A stretch of 64,000 bases of DNA from Colimorpha sp045576855 (GCA_045576855.1 JAZNHG010000054.1:113748-177747); one strand, 5' to 3'. Counted from the stretch's first letter, positions 1 to 8,557 are shown. Program-made: numbers and translations. The notes: generated from the letters alone by a model not told the origin.

Positions 1-1144
<1,144 letters not shown>

Positions 1145-1162
1145 TTCTTTTAGATTTTGTAT

Positions 1163-1232
1163 CAATCAGAATGAAAAGAATAGGAAAGAATTATTGTTGC
1201 TGGTTTCTTTTATTTTCTTTTTATTCTGATTG
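1163..1232 (-). promoter_or_regulatory. Inverted repeat between groES and groEL
   Basis: A 10-bp perfect stem (1163-1172 with 1223-1232, CAATCAGAAT/ATTCTGATTG) continues after one mismatch with 7 more pairs (1174-1180 with 1215-1221). It sits in the 127-base gap between the groES stop and the groEL start, so the bicistronic mRNA could form a long hairpin there. This could be an mRNA-processing or stability site that sets the GroES:GroEL ratio. It has no following U-run on the transcribed strand, so it is unlikely to be a terminator. Confidence 0.5.
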
Positions 1233-1271
1233 AAAATTAAACTTATCTTTTATCTTTTGTTCTGATTGGAA

Positions 1272-1544
1272 TTAGATGATAGCGTAGATGTCGCTTTCTT
1301 TCATGATCATCAACTTCTCACCGTCGATCTCGATTTCGGTGCCGCTGTACTTGCCGTAGAGGACTTGGTCGCCCACCTTGACGGTCATCTCGTGGTCCTT
1401 GGTGCCCTTGCCCACGGCGAGGACTTCGCCGCGCTGCGGTTTCTCTTTGGCGGTGTCGGGGATGATGATGCCGCTGGCGGTCTTCTGTTCAGCCTCGGCG
1501 GGACGCACGAGGACTCGGTCTGCTAAAGGTTTGATGTTTGTCAT
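1272..1544 (-). CDS. groS: Co-chaperonin GroES (10 kDa)
   Basis: Lid subunit of the GroEL chamber. It has 90 residues, MTNIKPLADRVLVRPAEAEQ to the C-terminus ESDIYAII, with the mobile-loop region TASGIIIPDTAKEKPQRGEV (about residues 20-40) and the GDQVLYGKYSGTEI segment, all canonical. The frame is open further upstream, but only the ATG at 1542-1544 gives the family N-terminus. First gene of the groES-groEL operon. A 43-bp palindrome lies 107 bases upstream and may belong to its control region. Confidence 0.98.
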   Translation of the reverse strand: MTNIKPLADRVLVRPAEAEQKTASGIIIPDTAKEKPQRGEVLAVGKGTKDHEMTVKVGDQVLYGKYSGTEIEIDGEKLMIMKESDIYAII

Positions 1545-1650
1545 AATTGTTATGTTTTTTTGTTTTACTTCGTTTGTTCTGTGTGCCGTGCTCCAGCGCG
1601 GCGACACCCAATGTTATCAACATCCGTGCCAACCCCCATAAAACTGCCAG

Positions 1651-1693
1651 CGACTGCCACCGGCTGACACTTTGTCAGTCACGGTGGCAGTCG
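1651..1693. promoter_or_regulatory. Long nested palindrome upstream of groES
   Basis: Outer 12-bp arms are perfectly complementary (1651-1662 and 1682-1693, CGACTGCCACCG/CGGTGGCAGTCG). Inner 6-bp arms CTGACA (1664-1669) and TGTCAG (1673-1678) surround a 3-base centre. It lies between a lipoprotein stop (1714) and groES (1544). It may be a heat-shock operator for groESL or a terminator of the lipoprotein operon; the weak U-run after it argues against a simple terminator. No CIRCE element (TTAGCACTC...GAGTGCTAA) is visible here. Confidence 0.5.
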
Positions 1694-1713
1694 CCGTCGC
1701 CTCATTTGTTATT

Positions 1714-2940
1714 TCAATATTTTTTGAAGTGGAAGTATGCAGGCCACATGGCGGACGTGGTATAGTTCAAGGGATACCAATCTTCGGATATTCCGTCAGT
1801 ATAATAGGTACCGAATATGGGCTCGCTACCGGTTATGCTGTATCGCAGGCGGAACACCTCATGGAAGTACCCATAGCCGTCGCTGGCCGTGGCATCCACT
1901 GCCGTTATTGTGAACTTGCCATGTTCAAACGGAAAATCTCCGTCGAAGCGCGGGAAGATATAGCTCTGCCCTTCGCCGTAGCCCATGTGAATCAGCACGT
2001 CGCACCTCTCGCATCGGTGCATCATCAGCCCGAACTCATCGGTGCGGACAAATGGGAAAGAAATGACGGTGTTGAGGTCTTGTGGAGCGTAGTCTTCAAA
2101 CTCCAACGTGAAGCCGTTGCTCGAGAAGTCGAAGTTGCCAATCAGGCAGTAGTGGTTGGCCTGGCTCGGTTGGTCAAGGTTCTGGATGAAGATGAACACG
2201 CGGTCGTTGTAGTAGTTGTAATAACCTGAATCCTGCGGGTCGAAGTAGTTGTAACGACAGAAGCCATCGGGCACCATGAGGTTGTAGCCGACGAAGGTGT
2301 TGATGCTGTCGTACATCATGCCGGTGAAGAACATCAGCTGGTTAGCAGTGTCGACGCTGAGTATGATGCGCCACATGGGCGAAGCGTCGCAGACATAGGT
2401 CAACACATCGCAGCCCAATGTGGGCAGTGGGTCTGGTGTCGGGGATGGCGCGGTGGCGTAGGCGGTGCCGTTCCAGGTGCCAGTGGCGGGGTCGTAGGTC
2501 ACGGTGACGGTCAGCCCCTCGTCCTCCATCTGTGTCATCCAGCGCTTCATGGCCTCGCGGTCGGTGGTGCTGAAGGTGGTGGCGTCCTTGGTGTTGGTAC
2601 GCGGGCTGCCAGCCCGCGATTTCTGGGACGCGGACAGCTTGTCCGCGATACTTCGCAGGTTGGCAGCCTGCGTACCATTGTAAAAGGTGACCTCGTTGCC
2701 GTCCTCGGCCCAGTCGCAGAAGCGGTCGAGGAGTCCCTGCCACTCGGCCTCGGTCTCGAGGTGGACGGTGACCGGGTGCGCAGCCGTCCCGGCTGCAGGC
2801 AGGCGGGACGCCTGCGTACCCGGGTTGACAGTGTAGGTGATGTCGCGTTGCTTGTCGCTGCTCTCCTGATTCTTCTCACAGGCCGTCAGGCAGCAGAGCA
2901 CAGCGGCCAGCAGGGCGACGAGTTTTAAGTTGGTTTTCAT
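1714..2940 (-). CDS. Lipoprotein of the sigma-cassette family, with two in-frame palindromic inserts
   Basis: Predicted SPII lipoprotein of 408 residues: signal peptide MKTNLKLVALLAAVLCCLTA with lipobox LTAC (Cys21). Residues about 55-160 hold the domain shared with three neighbours (TVHLETEAEWQGLLDRFCDWAEDG ... KRWMTQMEDEG ... GTWNGTAYA). The C-terminal 240 residues are Tyr/Phe-rich, contain a CERCD motif and resemble no family I recognise. Two repeat elements are translated: 48 bp at 2774-2821 (GTQASRLPAAGTAAHP) and 81 bp at 2596-2676. Last gene of the first sigma cassette, 15 bases after the paralogue upstream. Probably surface or periplasmic; function unknown. Confidence 0.85.
   Translation of the reverse strand: MKTNLKLVALLAAVLCCLTACEKNQESSDKQRDITYTVNPGTQASRLPAAGTAAHPVTVHLETEAEWQGLLDRFCDWAEDGNEVTFYNGTQAANLRSIADKLSASQKSRAGSPRTNTKDATTFSTTDREAMKRWMTQMEDEGLTVTVTYDPATGTWNGTAYATAPSPTPDPLPTLGCDVLTYVCDASPMWRIILSVDTANQLMFFTGMMYDSINTFVGYNLMVPDGFCRYNYFDPQDSGYYNYYNDRVFIFIQNLDQPSQANHYCLIGNFDFSSNGFTLEFEDYAPQDLNTVISFPFVRTDEFGLMMHRCERCDVLIHMGYGEGQSYIFPRFDGDFPFEHGKFTITAVDATASDGYGYFHEVFRLRYSITGSEPIFGTYYTDGISEDWYPLNYTTSAMWPAYFHFKKY
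2596..2676 (-). repeat. 81-bp in-frame palindromic element, type II (copy 1)
   Basis: Outer complementary ends GGTACGC/GCGTACC enclose three hairpins with stems CAGGC(T)G, GCGGACA/TGTCCGC and CGGGCTG/CAGCCCG. It is exactly 27 codons, translated as residues between VTFYN and TKDATT of the host lipoprotein. The paralogue at 9247-10326 lacks it at this site. Nearly identical to the copy at 4084-4164; those two may have been duplicated together with the gene. Confidence 0.8.
2774..2821 (-). repeat. 48-bp in-frame palindromic element, type I (copy 1)
   Basis: Outer ends GGGTGCGCAG/CTGCGTACCC enclose two adjacent hairpins (CAGCC/GGCTG and CAGGC/GCCTG with 5-base loops). It is exactly 16 codons, translated GTQASRLPAAGTAAHP between YTVN and VTVHLE. 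The paralogue at 2956-4377 reads YTVAKQTTTVHLE at the same place and so represents the empty site. Confidence 0.8.
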
Positions 2941-2955
2941 ATATTTACTCTTTTA

Positions 2956-4377
2956 TTATTTCCGTTCAAACAGCCAGTTCGGGTCGCAGTAGACGGCTTC
3001 GTTGGTGGGGGTGAGGGTGAATCGGAACGAGCCGTGATGCTCCAAGTTGAAGGTGGTCTCGTAGTTGTCGTCGGGGTCGTAGTAGTTGTAGTCATAGGAG
3101 AGGGTCATGACGCCGTCGTAGAAGCCTGCCGACACATAAAACTCTCCCGCACGGAAGGGCGTGGCGCAGTTGATATAGAAAGGCTCGGACGAGTAGCCGC
3201 CGCTATAAGCCACGCAGGCGCCGCAGAAGATGTGTAGCACCACGTTGTAGCCCGACCCGTCGTAGACCCAGGTTTCGTAGTCGTTGGTGCGTTGCATCGT
3301 CACCTCGCCGAGGGTGTGGGCTATGTTGTCGGCGGGGTAGTGGTTGGGGTCGCGGAAGGTCAGCGAGCCGTCGCTGTGCCATTGCAGCGAGAATCGCAGT
3401 CCGTTGCCTTCGGTGGCTACGCCGCTTACTTCGATGATGCGTCCGCCGTGGGAGTCGGTCTCGCCGGTCGGGGTGTAGCTGAACTTACCGCCGCCGATGG
3501 CGCCCTGCCACCCTTGGTCTTCGAGGGTCGAGGTGCTGTAGATGAGGCGGTTCAATGTGTCGATGGACATGATGAACATGCTGTTGTTGGCATGGCCGAT
3601 GTAGACGGGAGCAAGATTGGCGTAGGGCGAAGGGTAGAGCCACGTGAAGTCGAGCACGAGGCAATAGAAGTATTCGCCGTAGTAGTCTTGGTTCCATACG
3701 CTGTTGCCGCAGAGGGTGATGCTGTCGCCCAGATGGTAGGTGCCGTTGTCGAGGGTTAGCGTCTCGTCGTTGGCGGTGATGAAATGACCGTCGGTCACCA
3801 GGTAGAAGAGGGTATCGCCCACCTGCAGGGCCCAGTCCATACCTGGCAGCACCTCGCCGGCGCTCATGGCGCGCATGGGAGCTTGGGTCAGCACACCGGT
3901 GTGGCATCCCTGCCGAGACCCGGGCTGAGGTTGCGGTGCGGTGGCGTAGGCGGTGCCGTTCCAGGTGCCTGTCTGTGAGTCGTAGGTCACGGTGACGGTC
4001 ATGCCCTCGTCCTCCATCTGCGCCATCCAGCGCTTCATGGCCTCGCGGTCGGTGGTGCTGTAGGTGGTGGCGTCCTTGGTGTTGGTACGCGGGCTGCCAG
4101 CCCGCGATTTCTGGGACGCGGACAGCTTGTCCGCGATACTTCGCAGGCTGGCAGCCTGCGTACCATTGTAGAAGGTGACCTCGTTGCCGTCCTCGGCCCA
4201 GTCGCAGAAGCGGTCGAGGAGTTCCTGCCACTCGGCCTCGGTCTCGAGGTGGACGGTAGTAGTCTGCTTCGCCACGGTATAGGTGATGTCGCGTGTGTGT
4301 CCTTTGTCGGTGGGCTCGCAGGCGGATAGACAGAGCACAGCGGCCAGCAAGGGGATTAATTTGATTGCGGTTTTCAT
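2956..4377 (-). CDS. Lipoprotein of the sigma-cassette family, with one palindromic insert
   Basis: Predicted lipoprotein, 473 residues, lipobox LSAC (Cys20). The shared N-terminal domain (TVHLETEAEWQELLDRFCDWAEDG ... WMAQMEDEG ... GTWNGTAYATAP) covers about residues 40-150 and contains an 81-bp insert. The middle region (GVLTQAPMRAMSAGEVLPGMDWALQVGDTLFYLVTDG ... LGDSITLCG) resembles the corresponding part of the 9247-10326 paralogue and may be an OB-like barrel. The C-terminal 200 residues look beta-rich (alternating aromatic residues). No enzyme motif seen. Fourth lipoprotein-type gene in the first cassette. Confidence 0.85.
   Translation of the reverse strand: MKTAIKLIPLLAAVLCLSACEPTDKGHTRDITYTVAKQTTTVHLETEAEWQELLDRFCDWAEDGNEVTFYNGTQAASLRSIADKLSASQKSRAGSPRTNTKDATTYSTTDREAMKRWMAQMEDEGMTVTVTYDSQTGTWNGTAYATAPQPQPGSRQGCHTGVLTQAPMRAMSAGEVLPGMDWALQVGDTLFYLVTDGHFITANDETLTLDNGTYHLGDSITLCGNSVWNQDYYGEYFYCLVLDFTWLYPSPYANLAPVYIGHANNSMFIMSIDTLNRLIYSTSTLEDQGWQGAIGGGKFSYTPTGETDSHGGRIIEVSGVATEGNGLRFSLQWHSDGSLTFRDPNHYPADNIAHTLGEVTMQRTNDYETWVYDGSGYNVVLHIFCGACVAYSGGYSSEPFYINCATPFRAGEFYVSAGFYDGVMTLSYDYNYYDPDDNYETTFNLEHHGSFRFTLTPTNEAVYCDPNWLFERK
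4084..4164 (-). repeat. 81-bp in-frame palindromic element, type II (copy 2)
   Basis: Here all three internal hairpins are perfect: CAGGCTG/CAGCCTG, GCGGACA/TGTCCGC and CGGGCTG/CAGCCCG, closed by GGTACGC/GCGTACC. Drawn out it is a cloverleaf. 27 codons, translated in frame as GTQAASLRSIADKL followed by SASQKSRAGSPRT. Confidence 0.8.
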
Positions 4378-4403
4378 GTTGTCATAACGTTTTAAGTTTC
4401 ATT

Positions 4404-6080
4404 TTAGTATATCAGCACTTTGCGGGTGGTTGGGGCACCTATCCGTACCAGGTAGACACCTTGCCGCTGCACTGGGTTCTGCTGTACCTGTCGCCCCATG
4501 ATGTCGTAGATGGTCACTGGCAAGGTGGTGCCGTCGACGATGATGCGGCGACCATTCACACGCACGGTAACGCTGTCGGTCTCACAGCCCTGGATGCCCA
4601 CGGGCGGCTCATCGGCCTCGAAGTGGGCGGTGAACATGATGTCGGTGGTGCCGACGGTGAGGGTGCGCTGGGCGTTGGTGTCTCCATCGCTCCAGTGGGT
4701 GAAGTGGTAGCCGCTATAGGCTATGGCCTCGAGCAGCGCCGTCATGTCGTCGCACGTGGGCTCTTGCAGCACGCTGGCCGTACCACCTTCGGTGGCAGCA
4801 ACCTCGACGCTCACGGATGGCATCTCCTCAACGTCGGTGATGTGGTTCCAATGGTGGCCTTGAGTATCGGATGCGTAGGTTGCTGCCGCGCCGCACGGCA
4901 CTACGAGGCTCACCGTGGCAGGCACCTCGGCTCCGTCCTCGGCGATATGCGGCGGCACGGCGCTGAACATACGCACGTTCTTCAGGTTGCTGCAATGCCA
5001 GAAAGCATGCCAGCCCCAGCTAACGCTGTCGGCTCGGATGACGAGGCGTTGCATGGCGGTGTCGTCGGCGAAGGCCTGCTCGCCGATGTGGGTGCAGGTG
5101 CGGGGTAGGACGACCTCCTCGACGGCGGTCTGACGGAATGCCGAGTTGCCGATGCTACGCAGGGCAGTGTGGCTGAAGTCGACCGTGCGGAGTTGTCGGC
5201 ATCCGAAGAAGGCGTCGGCGCCGATGGTCTCCAGTACGGTGGGAAAGACGACGGAGGCCAGGGCAGGTGTGCCGCCGAGCAGAGTGGAGGGTATGTCGCG
5301 CACCGAGTCGCCGAAGACAAGGGTCGTCAGCTGCTGGCAGTTGTATATGATGGGGTCGCCATAGTTGCCGCCGTGGTCATCGGAGCAGCTGTCGCAGTTG
5401 TAGTAAAGGGTGGTCAGGCTGTCACAGTTCTGGAAGGCATAGTAGCCGATGAAGCGCACCGAGCGTGGGATGCTGACCGAGCGCATGTTGCAACCGAGGA
5501 AGGCCCAGGTGCGGATGGTGTCCAGCCCTTCCTGCAGCACCAGGTCCAGCACGGGCTCACCGCCGATGATCAGGGTGTGGGCCTGCTCCAGAGGGTTGGA
5601 ATTCCAACCGTCGAATTTGATGTGACACCACTGCTCAGCAGTACCGTTGTAGTGTACCTCCTCGAGGCCGTCACAGCCGTAGAATGCGTATTGTCCCACC
5701 GACAAGAGCGAGGTGGGTAGCGTTATGGAGGTCATATTATGACACTGTCCGAAGGCATTGTAGCGTCCGATGCTGACCACCGTCTCGGGCAGCACACAGC
5801 TGGTGAGGGCTGTGCAGTTGAGGAAGGCGGCATGTCCTACTGCACGCACCGTCCAGGTCTGCCCGTCGTGGGGCACCGTCGAGGGCACCACCAGATCACC
5901 GCTGACGTGGTTTCCGTTTTGGTCGGGACAAGTGACGACGACGTAGCGGTTGGTGCTGTCGCTGATGTTGAAGTAGAGGGTCTGTCCGCTGGTGGCGGAA
6001 GCTGAGAAGTCGTAGGCCCGAGCGGTCGGGGCTGCAATCAGCAGCATTGCTGCTATTAGGGGGATGATACTATGTTTCAT
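4404..6080 (-). CDS. Leucine-rich-repeat (BspA-type) exported protein with T9SS sorting domain
   Basis: 558 residues. Signal peptide MKHSIIPLIAAMLLIAAPTARA, then several LRR_5/BspA repeats (for example FLNCTALTSCVLPETVVSIG, FYGCDGLEEVHYNG, FFGCRQLRTVDFSHTALRSIGNSAF, FADDTAMQRLVI) to about residue 410, then a repeat-like domain (GGTASVLQEPTC ... YHFTHWSDGDTNAQRTLTV). The C-terminus (TLPVTIYDIMGRQVQQNPVQRQGVYLVRIG ... KVLIY) has the form of the type IX secretion sorting domain, so the product is probably exported across the outer membrane and anchored at the surface. Start set at the ATG giving the signal peptide, 25 bases after the upstream lipoprotein. BspA-type proteins are often adhesins. 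Confidence 0.88.
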   Translation of the reverse strand: MKHSIIPLIAAMLLIAAPTARAYDFSASATSGQTLYFNISDSTNRYVVVTCPDQNGNHVSGDLVVPSTVPHDGQTWTVRAVGHAAFLNCTALTSCVLPETVVSIGRYNAFGQCHNMTSITLPTSLLSVGQYAFYGCDGLEEVHYNGTAEQWCHIKFDGWNSNPLEQAHTLIIGGEPVLDLVLQEGLDTIRTWAFLGCNMRSVSIPRSVRFIGYYAFQNCDSLTTLYYNCDSCSDDHGGNYGDPIIYNCQQLTTLVFGDSVRDIPSTLLGGTPALASVVFPTVLETIGADAFFGCRQLRTVDFSHTALRSIGNSAFRQTAVEEVVLPRTCTHIGEQAFADDTAMQRLVIRADSVSWGWHAFWHCSNLKNVRMFSAVPPHIAEDGAEVPATVSLVVPCGAAATYASDTQGHHWNHITDVEEMPSVSVEVAATEGGTASVLQEPTCDDMTALLEAIAYSGYHFTHWSDGDTNAQRTLTVGTTDIMFTAHFEADEPPVGIQGCETDSVTVRVNGRRIIVDGTTLPVTIYDIMGRQVQQNPVQRQGVYLVRIGAPTTRKVLIY

Positions 6081-6105
6081 TTTTCTATGTTTTATGTGTT
6101 GATTA

Positions 6106-7221
6106 TCATAGGTTATCGCGGACGTAACGGATGGGGAACTGCTCAAAGTCGCCCATGTCCTGTGTGCCCACGTAGTCGGGTGCTGCCACGATGGCGTAGC
6201 CCGTGGTGGAGGTCCAGTAGCATGCACGGCCGTCCGCGTGCTCTACCATGTTGTACTGGTAGCTGTTGGCAGCAGGCAGGAATACAACCCCCGCCGCCTC
6301 AAGGCGTTGCCAATCGGCCAGGCTATAGACGTTGTCGTCCCAGCCCAGGGTGTTGGAGATACCGTTGTTGTTCACCCCTACGGGTAGTGCCACACTGTCG
6401 GGCCAGACAAAGAGGTCGGGGAAGAGCAGCAGGCCGTGTACGTCTACTACCTTGGCACGGGCGTAGCGTGCGTTCTCCACGCCGCCCACAGCGGAGCAGA
6501 GGCGCACCTCCATCATGTACCTGGCTTCCGCGTTGCTCAGCAGGCGCCACTCGTCGCCGAGGTGGCGGAGGGTGTCCTGGACGAAGCGGTCGGTCCATTC
6601 GCCAGCAGTGTCCTCGTCGAGCACGTCGTACTGCGTTGCTGCCATGCGGTAGTTGCCGCTGGCTGAGCGGTATTGCAGGTTGCCACGAGCGAAGCAGACC
6701 TGCCGCGAGGCGCTGATGCTGAAGAGGCTGGCGGTAGTGTCAGTGGTGTGCTCGGGCTGCGGAGTGGTGGCGTAGGCGGTGCCGTTCCAGGTGCCGGTGT
6801 TGGAGTCGAAGGTCACGGTGACGGTCATGCCCTCGTCCTCCATCTGGGCCATCCAGCGCTTCATCTCCTCGCGGCTGGTGGTGCTGAAAGTGGTGGCGTC
6901 CTTTGTTGGGTGCGCAGGCGCCCCGCCTGCATGCAGCCGAGACGGCTGCGTACCCGGTCTGTAGAAGGTCACCGTGCTGCCCTCCTCGGCCCAGTCGCAG
7001 AAGCGGTCGAGCAGGGCCTGCCATTCGGCCTCGGTCTCGAGGTGGACGGTGACAGGGTGCGGAGGCGTGCCGGCTGCCTGCAGCCGGGACGGCTGCGTAC
7101 CCGGGCTGACGGTGTAGGTGATGTCGCGTTGCTTGTCGCTGCTCTCCTGATCCTTTTCGCAGGCCGTCAGGCAGCATAGCACGGCGGCCAGCAGGGCGAA
7201 TAGTTTGACGGAGTGTTTCAT
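6106..7221 (-). CDS. Lipoprotein of the sigma-cassette family with C-type-lectin-like (FISUMP-type) C-terminus and two palindromic inserts
   Basis: Predicted lipoprotein, 371 residues, lipobox LTAC (Cys21). The shared N-terminal domain is interrupted by two 48-bp elements (GTQPSRLQAAGTPPHP and GTQPSRLHAGGAPAHP). The C-terminal half, FSISASRQVCFARGNLQYRSASGNYRMAATQYDVL ... WRLLSNAEARYMM ... ACYWTSTTGYA ... YVRDNL, follows the pattern of the FISUMP / major paralogous domain common in Bacteroidales surface proteins, which has a C-type-lectin-like fold. First large lipoprotein after the sigma/anti-sigma/small lipoprotein trio, so probably a direct target of that sigma factor. Confidence 0.85.
   Translation of the reverse strand: MKHSVKLFALLAAVLCCLTACEKDQESSDKQRDITYTVSPGTQPSRLQAAGTPPHPVTVHLETEAEWQALLDRFCDWAEEGSTVTFYRPGTQPSRLHAGGAPAHPTKDATTFSTTSREEMKRWMAQMEDEGMTVTVTFDSNTGTWNGTAYATTPQPEHTTDTTASLFSISASRQVCFARGNLQYRSASGNYRMAATQYDVLDEDTAGEWTDRFVQDTLRHLGDEWRLLSNAEARYMMEVRLCSAVGGVENARYARAKVVDVHGLLLFPDLFVWPDSVALPVGVNNNGISNTLGWDDNVYSLADWQRLEAAGVVFLPAANSYQYNMVEHADGRACYWTSTTGYAIVAAPDYVGTQDMGDFEQFPIRYVRDNL
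6908..6955 (-). repeat. 48-bp in-frame palindromic element, type I (copy 2)
   Basis: Occupies the same point of the protein (VTFY | TKDATT) that holds the 81-bp type II element in the two downstream paralogues. Ends GGGTGCGCAG/CTGCGTACCC; two hairpins; 16 codons. Confidence 0.8.
7055..7102 (-). repeat. 48-bp in-frame palindromic element, type I (copy 3)
   Basis: Same site as copy 1 (between the YTV and TVHLE segments) in another paralogue. 16 codons reading GTQPSRLQAAGTPPHP. More mutated than copy 2 (GGAGGCGTGCCGGC in place of the first perfect hairpin). Confidence 0.75.
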
Positions 7222-7251
7222 ACGGGTTCTATATATTTCTTTTCTGTTCTT

Positions 7252-7665
7252 TTAGTTCTGATTGAGATTGTCTAACTGGTAGTCTAGCAGTGCCTGGCGC
7301 TGCGCCTCGGTGTCAACGCGGTAGAAGGCCACGGTGCGGTCGGCATGGACGGCCATGGCGCGCCAGGCGGGGCGGACGGCGCGTTTGACGCGGCGGGCGG
7401 GTTCGTCGATGTCGCCCATCCAGCTGGTGACGCCCTCCGACGTGCGGATGTTGAACTCCGCCTTCAGCTCCGCCCACGCCGCGCTGTCGTCGGCCACCAG
7501 CAGCACCACGTCGGTCTTCAGCGTGTCGCCAATCTGGAAGCCCTTGACCTGCGCCACCGTGAGGTCCTTGCTGTCGGCATACCGCTGGTACAGCGGCAAC
7601 TCCATCTCATCGTGCGAGCAGGCCAGCAGCATCAATGGCATAAGTATAAGCAACAGGCGTTTCAT
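7252..7665 (-). CDS. Small lipoprotein of the sigma cassette
   Basis: 137 residues, lipobox LLAC (Cys16). Homologous by eye to the product of 10350-10754: both carry LYQRYAD/LYKQYAS, LTVAQVKGF/LTVAELNNF, WMGDIDEPA/WLGTFANPA, RTVAFYRVDTEAQ/RTVGFYRIDTEAQ, and a C-terminal YQLDNLNQN/YQLNNMKH. The arrangement (next to ECF sigma and small membrane protein) resembles the context of DUF4252 proteins, but I cannot confirm that family. Overlaps the membrane-protein gene upstream by 4 bases (ATGA-type coupling). Might act in signal sensing for the sigma/anti-sigma pair. Confidence 0.8.
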   Translation of the reverse strand: MKRLLLILMPLMLLACSHDEMELPLYQRYADSKDLTVAQVKGFQIGDTLKTDVVLLVADDSAAWAELKAEFNIRTSEGVTSWMGDIDEPARRVKRAVRPAWRAMAVHADRTVAFYRVDTEAQRQALLDYQLDNLNQN

Positions 7666-7931
7666 AGCGTCTCGATTGTTAAAATGCGGCTGGCTTCGGC
7701 AGCCCAATGTCCTTCGGCGATGTCGCTGCGGTTGCAGGCCACGCTGTCGTAGGATTTAGGAATTGAGAATTGAGAATTGAGAATTGAAAATCCAGCCACC
7801 AGCAGCACGGCCACCGAAGCCAGTGCCGTGCGGCGCACACGCCGTGCCCGTTGCCAGCGCGGGTACTCCTGCCGCAGGCGCCGCTGCAGGGCTTGCTGTT
7901 CTTCCCGTTCCCAGAGGTTGTCGAATGTCAT
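7662..7931 (-). CDS. Small single-pass membrane protein, probable anti-sigma factor
   Basis: 89 residues: basic N-terminal part (TFDNLWEREEQQALQRRLRQEYPRWQRARRVRR), one membrane helix (about residues 36-58), and a short outer tail with SVACNRSDIAEGHW. The paralogue 10787-11071 keeps the same plan and the tail SVYCNRADIPDSQW. The ATG overlaps the sigma-factor stop (ATGA), so the two are translationally coupled, as for anti-sigma factors. Part of the membrane helix (FSILNSQFSI) is encoded by an AATTGAG-type repeat. The anti-sigma role is inferred from position and topology only; no ZAS motif. Confidence 0.7.
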   Translation of the reverse strand: MTFDNLWEREEQQALQRRLRQEYPRWQRARRVRRTALASVAVLLVAGFSILNSQFSIPKSYDSVACNRSDIAEGHWAAEASRILTIETL

Positions 7932-8401
7932 ATTGTGTCCCATTGTTGTTTCAGTTTCTCTTTGATCCGCATCAGGCGCACCCCGATGTTGTTCTTGGTC
8001 AAGCCCACCGCTTTGCCGATCTCTGTGTAGTCGTAGCCTTCGAGGTGCATGGTGACGATTGTGCGGTCGGGTTCCGGCAGTTGGGAGATGAGTTCGTGCA
8101 GGGTGTCGTGCAGCGTTGTGTCCTCCGAGGGGGTGTCGTAGTCGTCGGGCAGCGGGGTGGGCGAGGGGCTGCGGCGCTGCAGGTCGATGCAGGTGCTGCG
8201 TGCCACGCGCCAGAGCCACACGGCCTGCTTCGGTGCCGGTTCTATCGCCAACAGCTTCTCTCTCAGCTCCCACAGTCTCAGCGTTACCTCCTGCAGCAGG
8301 TCGTCCACCTCCAGGCCGTCGTGCTGGTGGCGGCGGCAGACCGAGAAGAGCAGCCCGCGGTAGCGGAGTATCACCTCGCTGAACGTGTCCTGATGTTTCA
8401 C
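7928..8401 (-). CDS. ECF-family RNA polymerase sigma factor (cassette A)
   Basis: 158 codons from a GTG start. Sigma region 2: FSEVILRYRGLLFSVCRRHQHDGLEVDDLLQEVTLRLW. Region 4: LISQLPEPDRTIVTMHLEGYDYTEIGKAVGLTKNNIGVRLMRIKEKL, a helix-turn-helix. Directs RNA polymerase to a regulon, most likely starting with its own operon of lipoproteins. The frame is open to 8518, but the upstream stretch encodes terminator hairpin sequence, so the GTG after the conserved TTATTATA block was chosen. Its paralogue 11075-11548 also starts with GTG next to the same block. Confidence 0.92.
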   Translation of the reverse strand: MKHQDTFSEVILRYRGLLFSVCRRHQHDGLEVDDLLQEVTLRLWELREKLLAIEPAPKQAVWLWRVARSTCIDLQRRSPSPTPLPDDYDTPSEDTTLHDTLHELISQLPEPDRTIVTMHLEGYDYTEIGKAVGLTKNNIGVRLMRIKEKLKQQWDTI

Positions 8402-8427
8402 ACTATAATAACGCAAAAATGTGGGGT
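8399..8427 (-). promoter_or_regulatory. Sequence block shared by both ECF sigma genes (copy A)
   Basis: Minus-strand CACATTTTTGCGTTATTATA immediately before the GTG start. The other sigma gene has CACATTTTTTTACGTTATTATA at the same place. Intergenic sequence this well kept between paralogues suggests a promoter or operator for autoregulation. It does not fit the housekeeping TAnnTTTG form well. Confidence 0.55.
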
Positions 8428-8445
8428 GAAAATTACATCCCACAT

Positions 8446-8511
8446 AAAAAAAAACAGGGGGCTCGTATTCGGCCCCCCAAAAAATGTACCCGGAACCGCT
8501 GCGGTTCCGGG
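8446..8511 (-). terminator. Two tandem rho-independent terminators
   Basis: First hairpin 8489-8511 (CCCGGAACCGC/GCGGTTCCGGG, 11-bp stem), followed on the minus strand by TACATTTTTT. Second hairpin 8457-8477 (GGGGGC/GCCCCC), followed by TG and nine T. They end the cassette B transcript after 8558 and insulate cassette A. Confidence 0.88.
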
Positions 8512-8557
8512 CACTCATTTATTCAACCAATTTTCAAATTCTCATGATGCATTCTGG

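Noticed and set aside
1616..1631. Minus-strand TGGCACGGATGTTGAT upstream of groES resembles a sigma-54 -24/-12 site
   Set aside because: The -12 doublet is GA, not GC, and no activator gene or enhancer is visible; one near match is not enough.
4084..4164. Cloverleaf as a tRNA or tRNA-like gene
   Set aside because: No T-loop GTTC, no anticodon arm geometry, no CCA end; it is translated within a lipoprotein.
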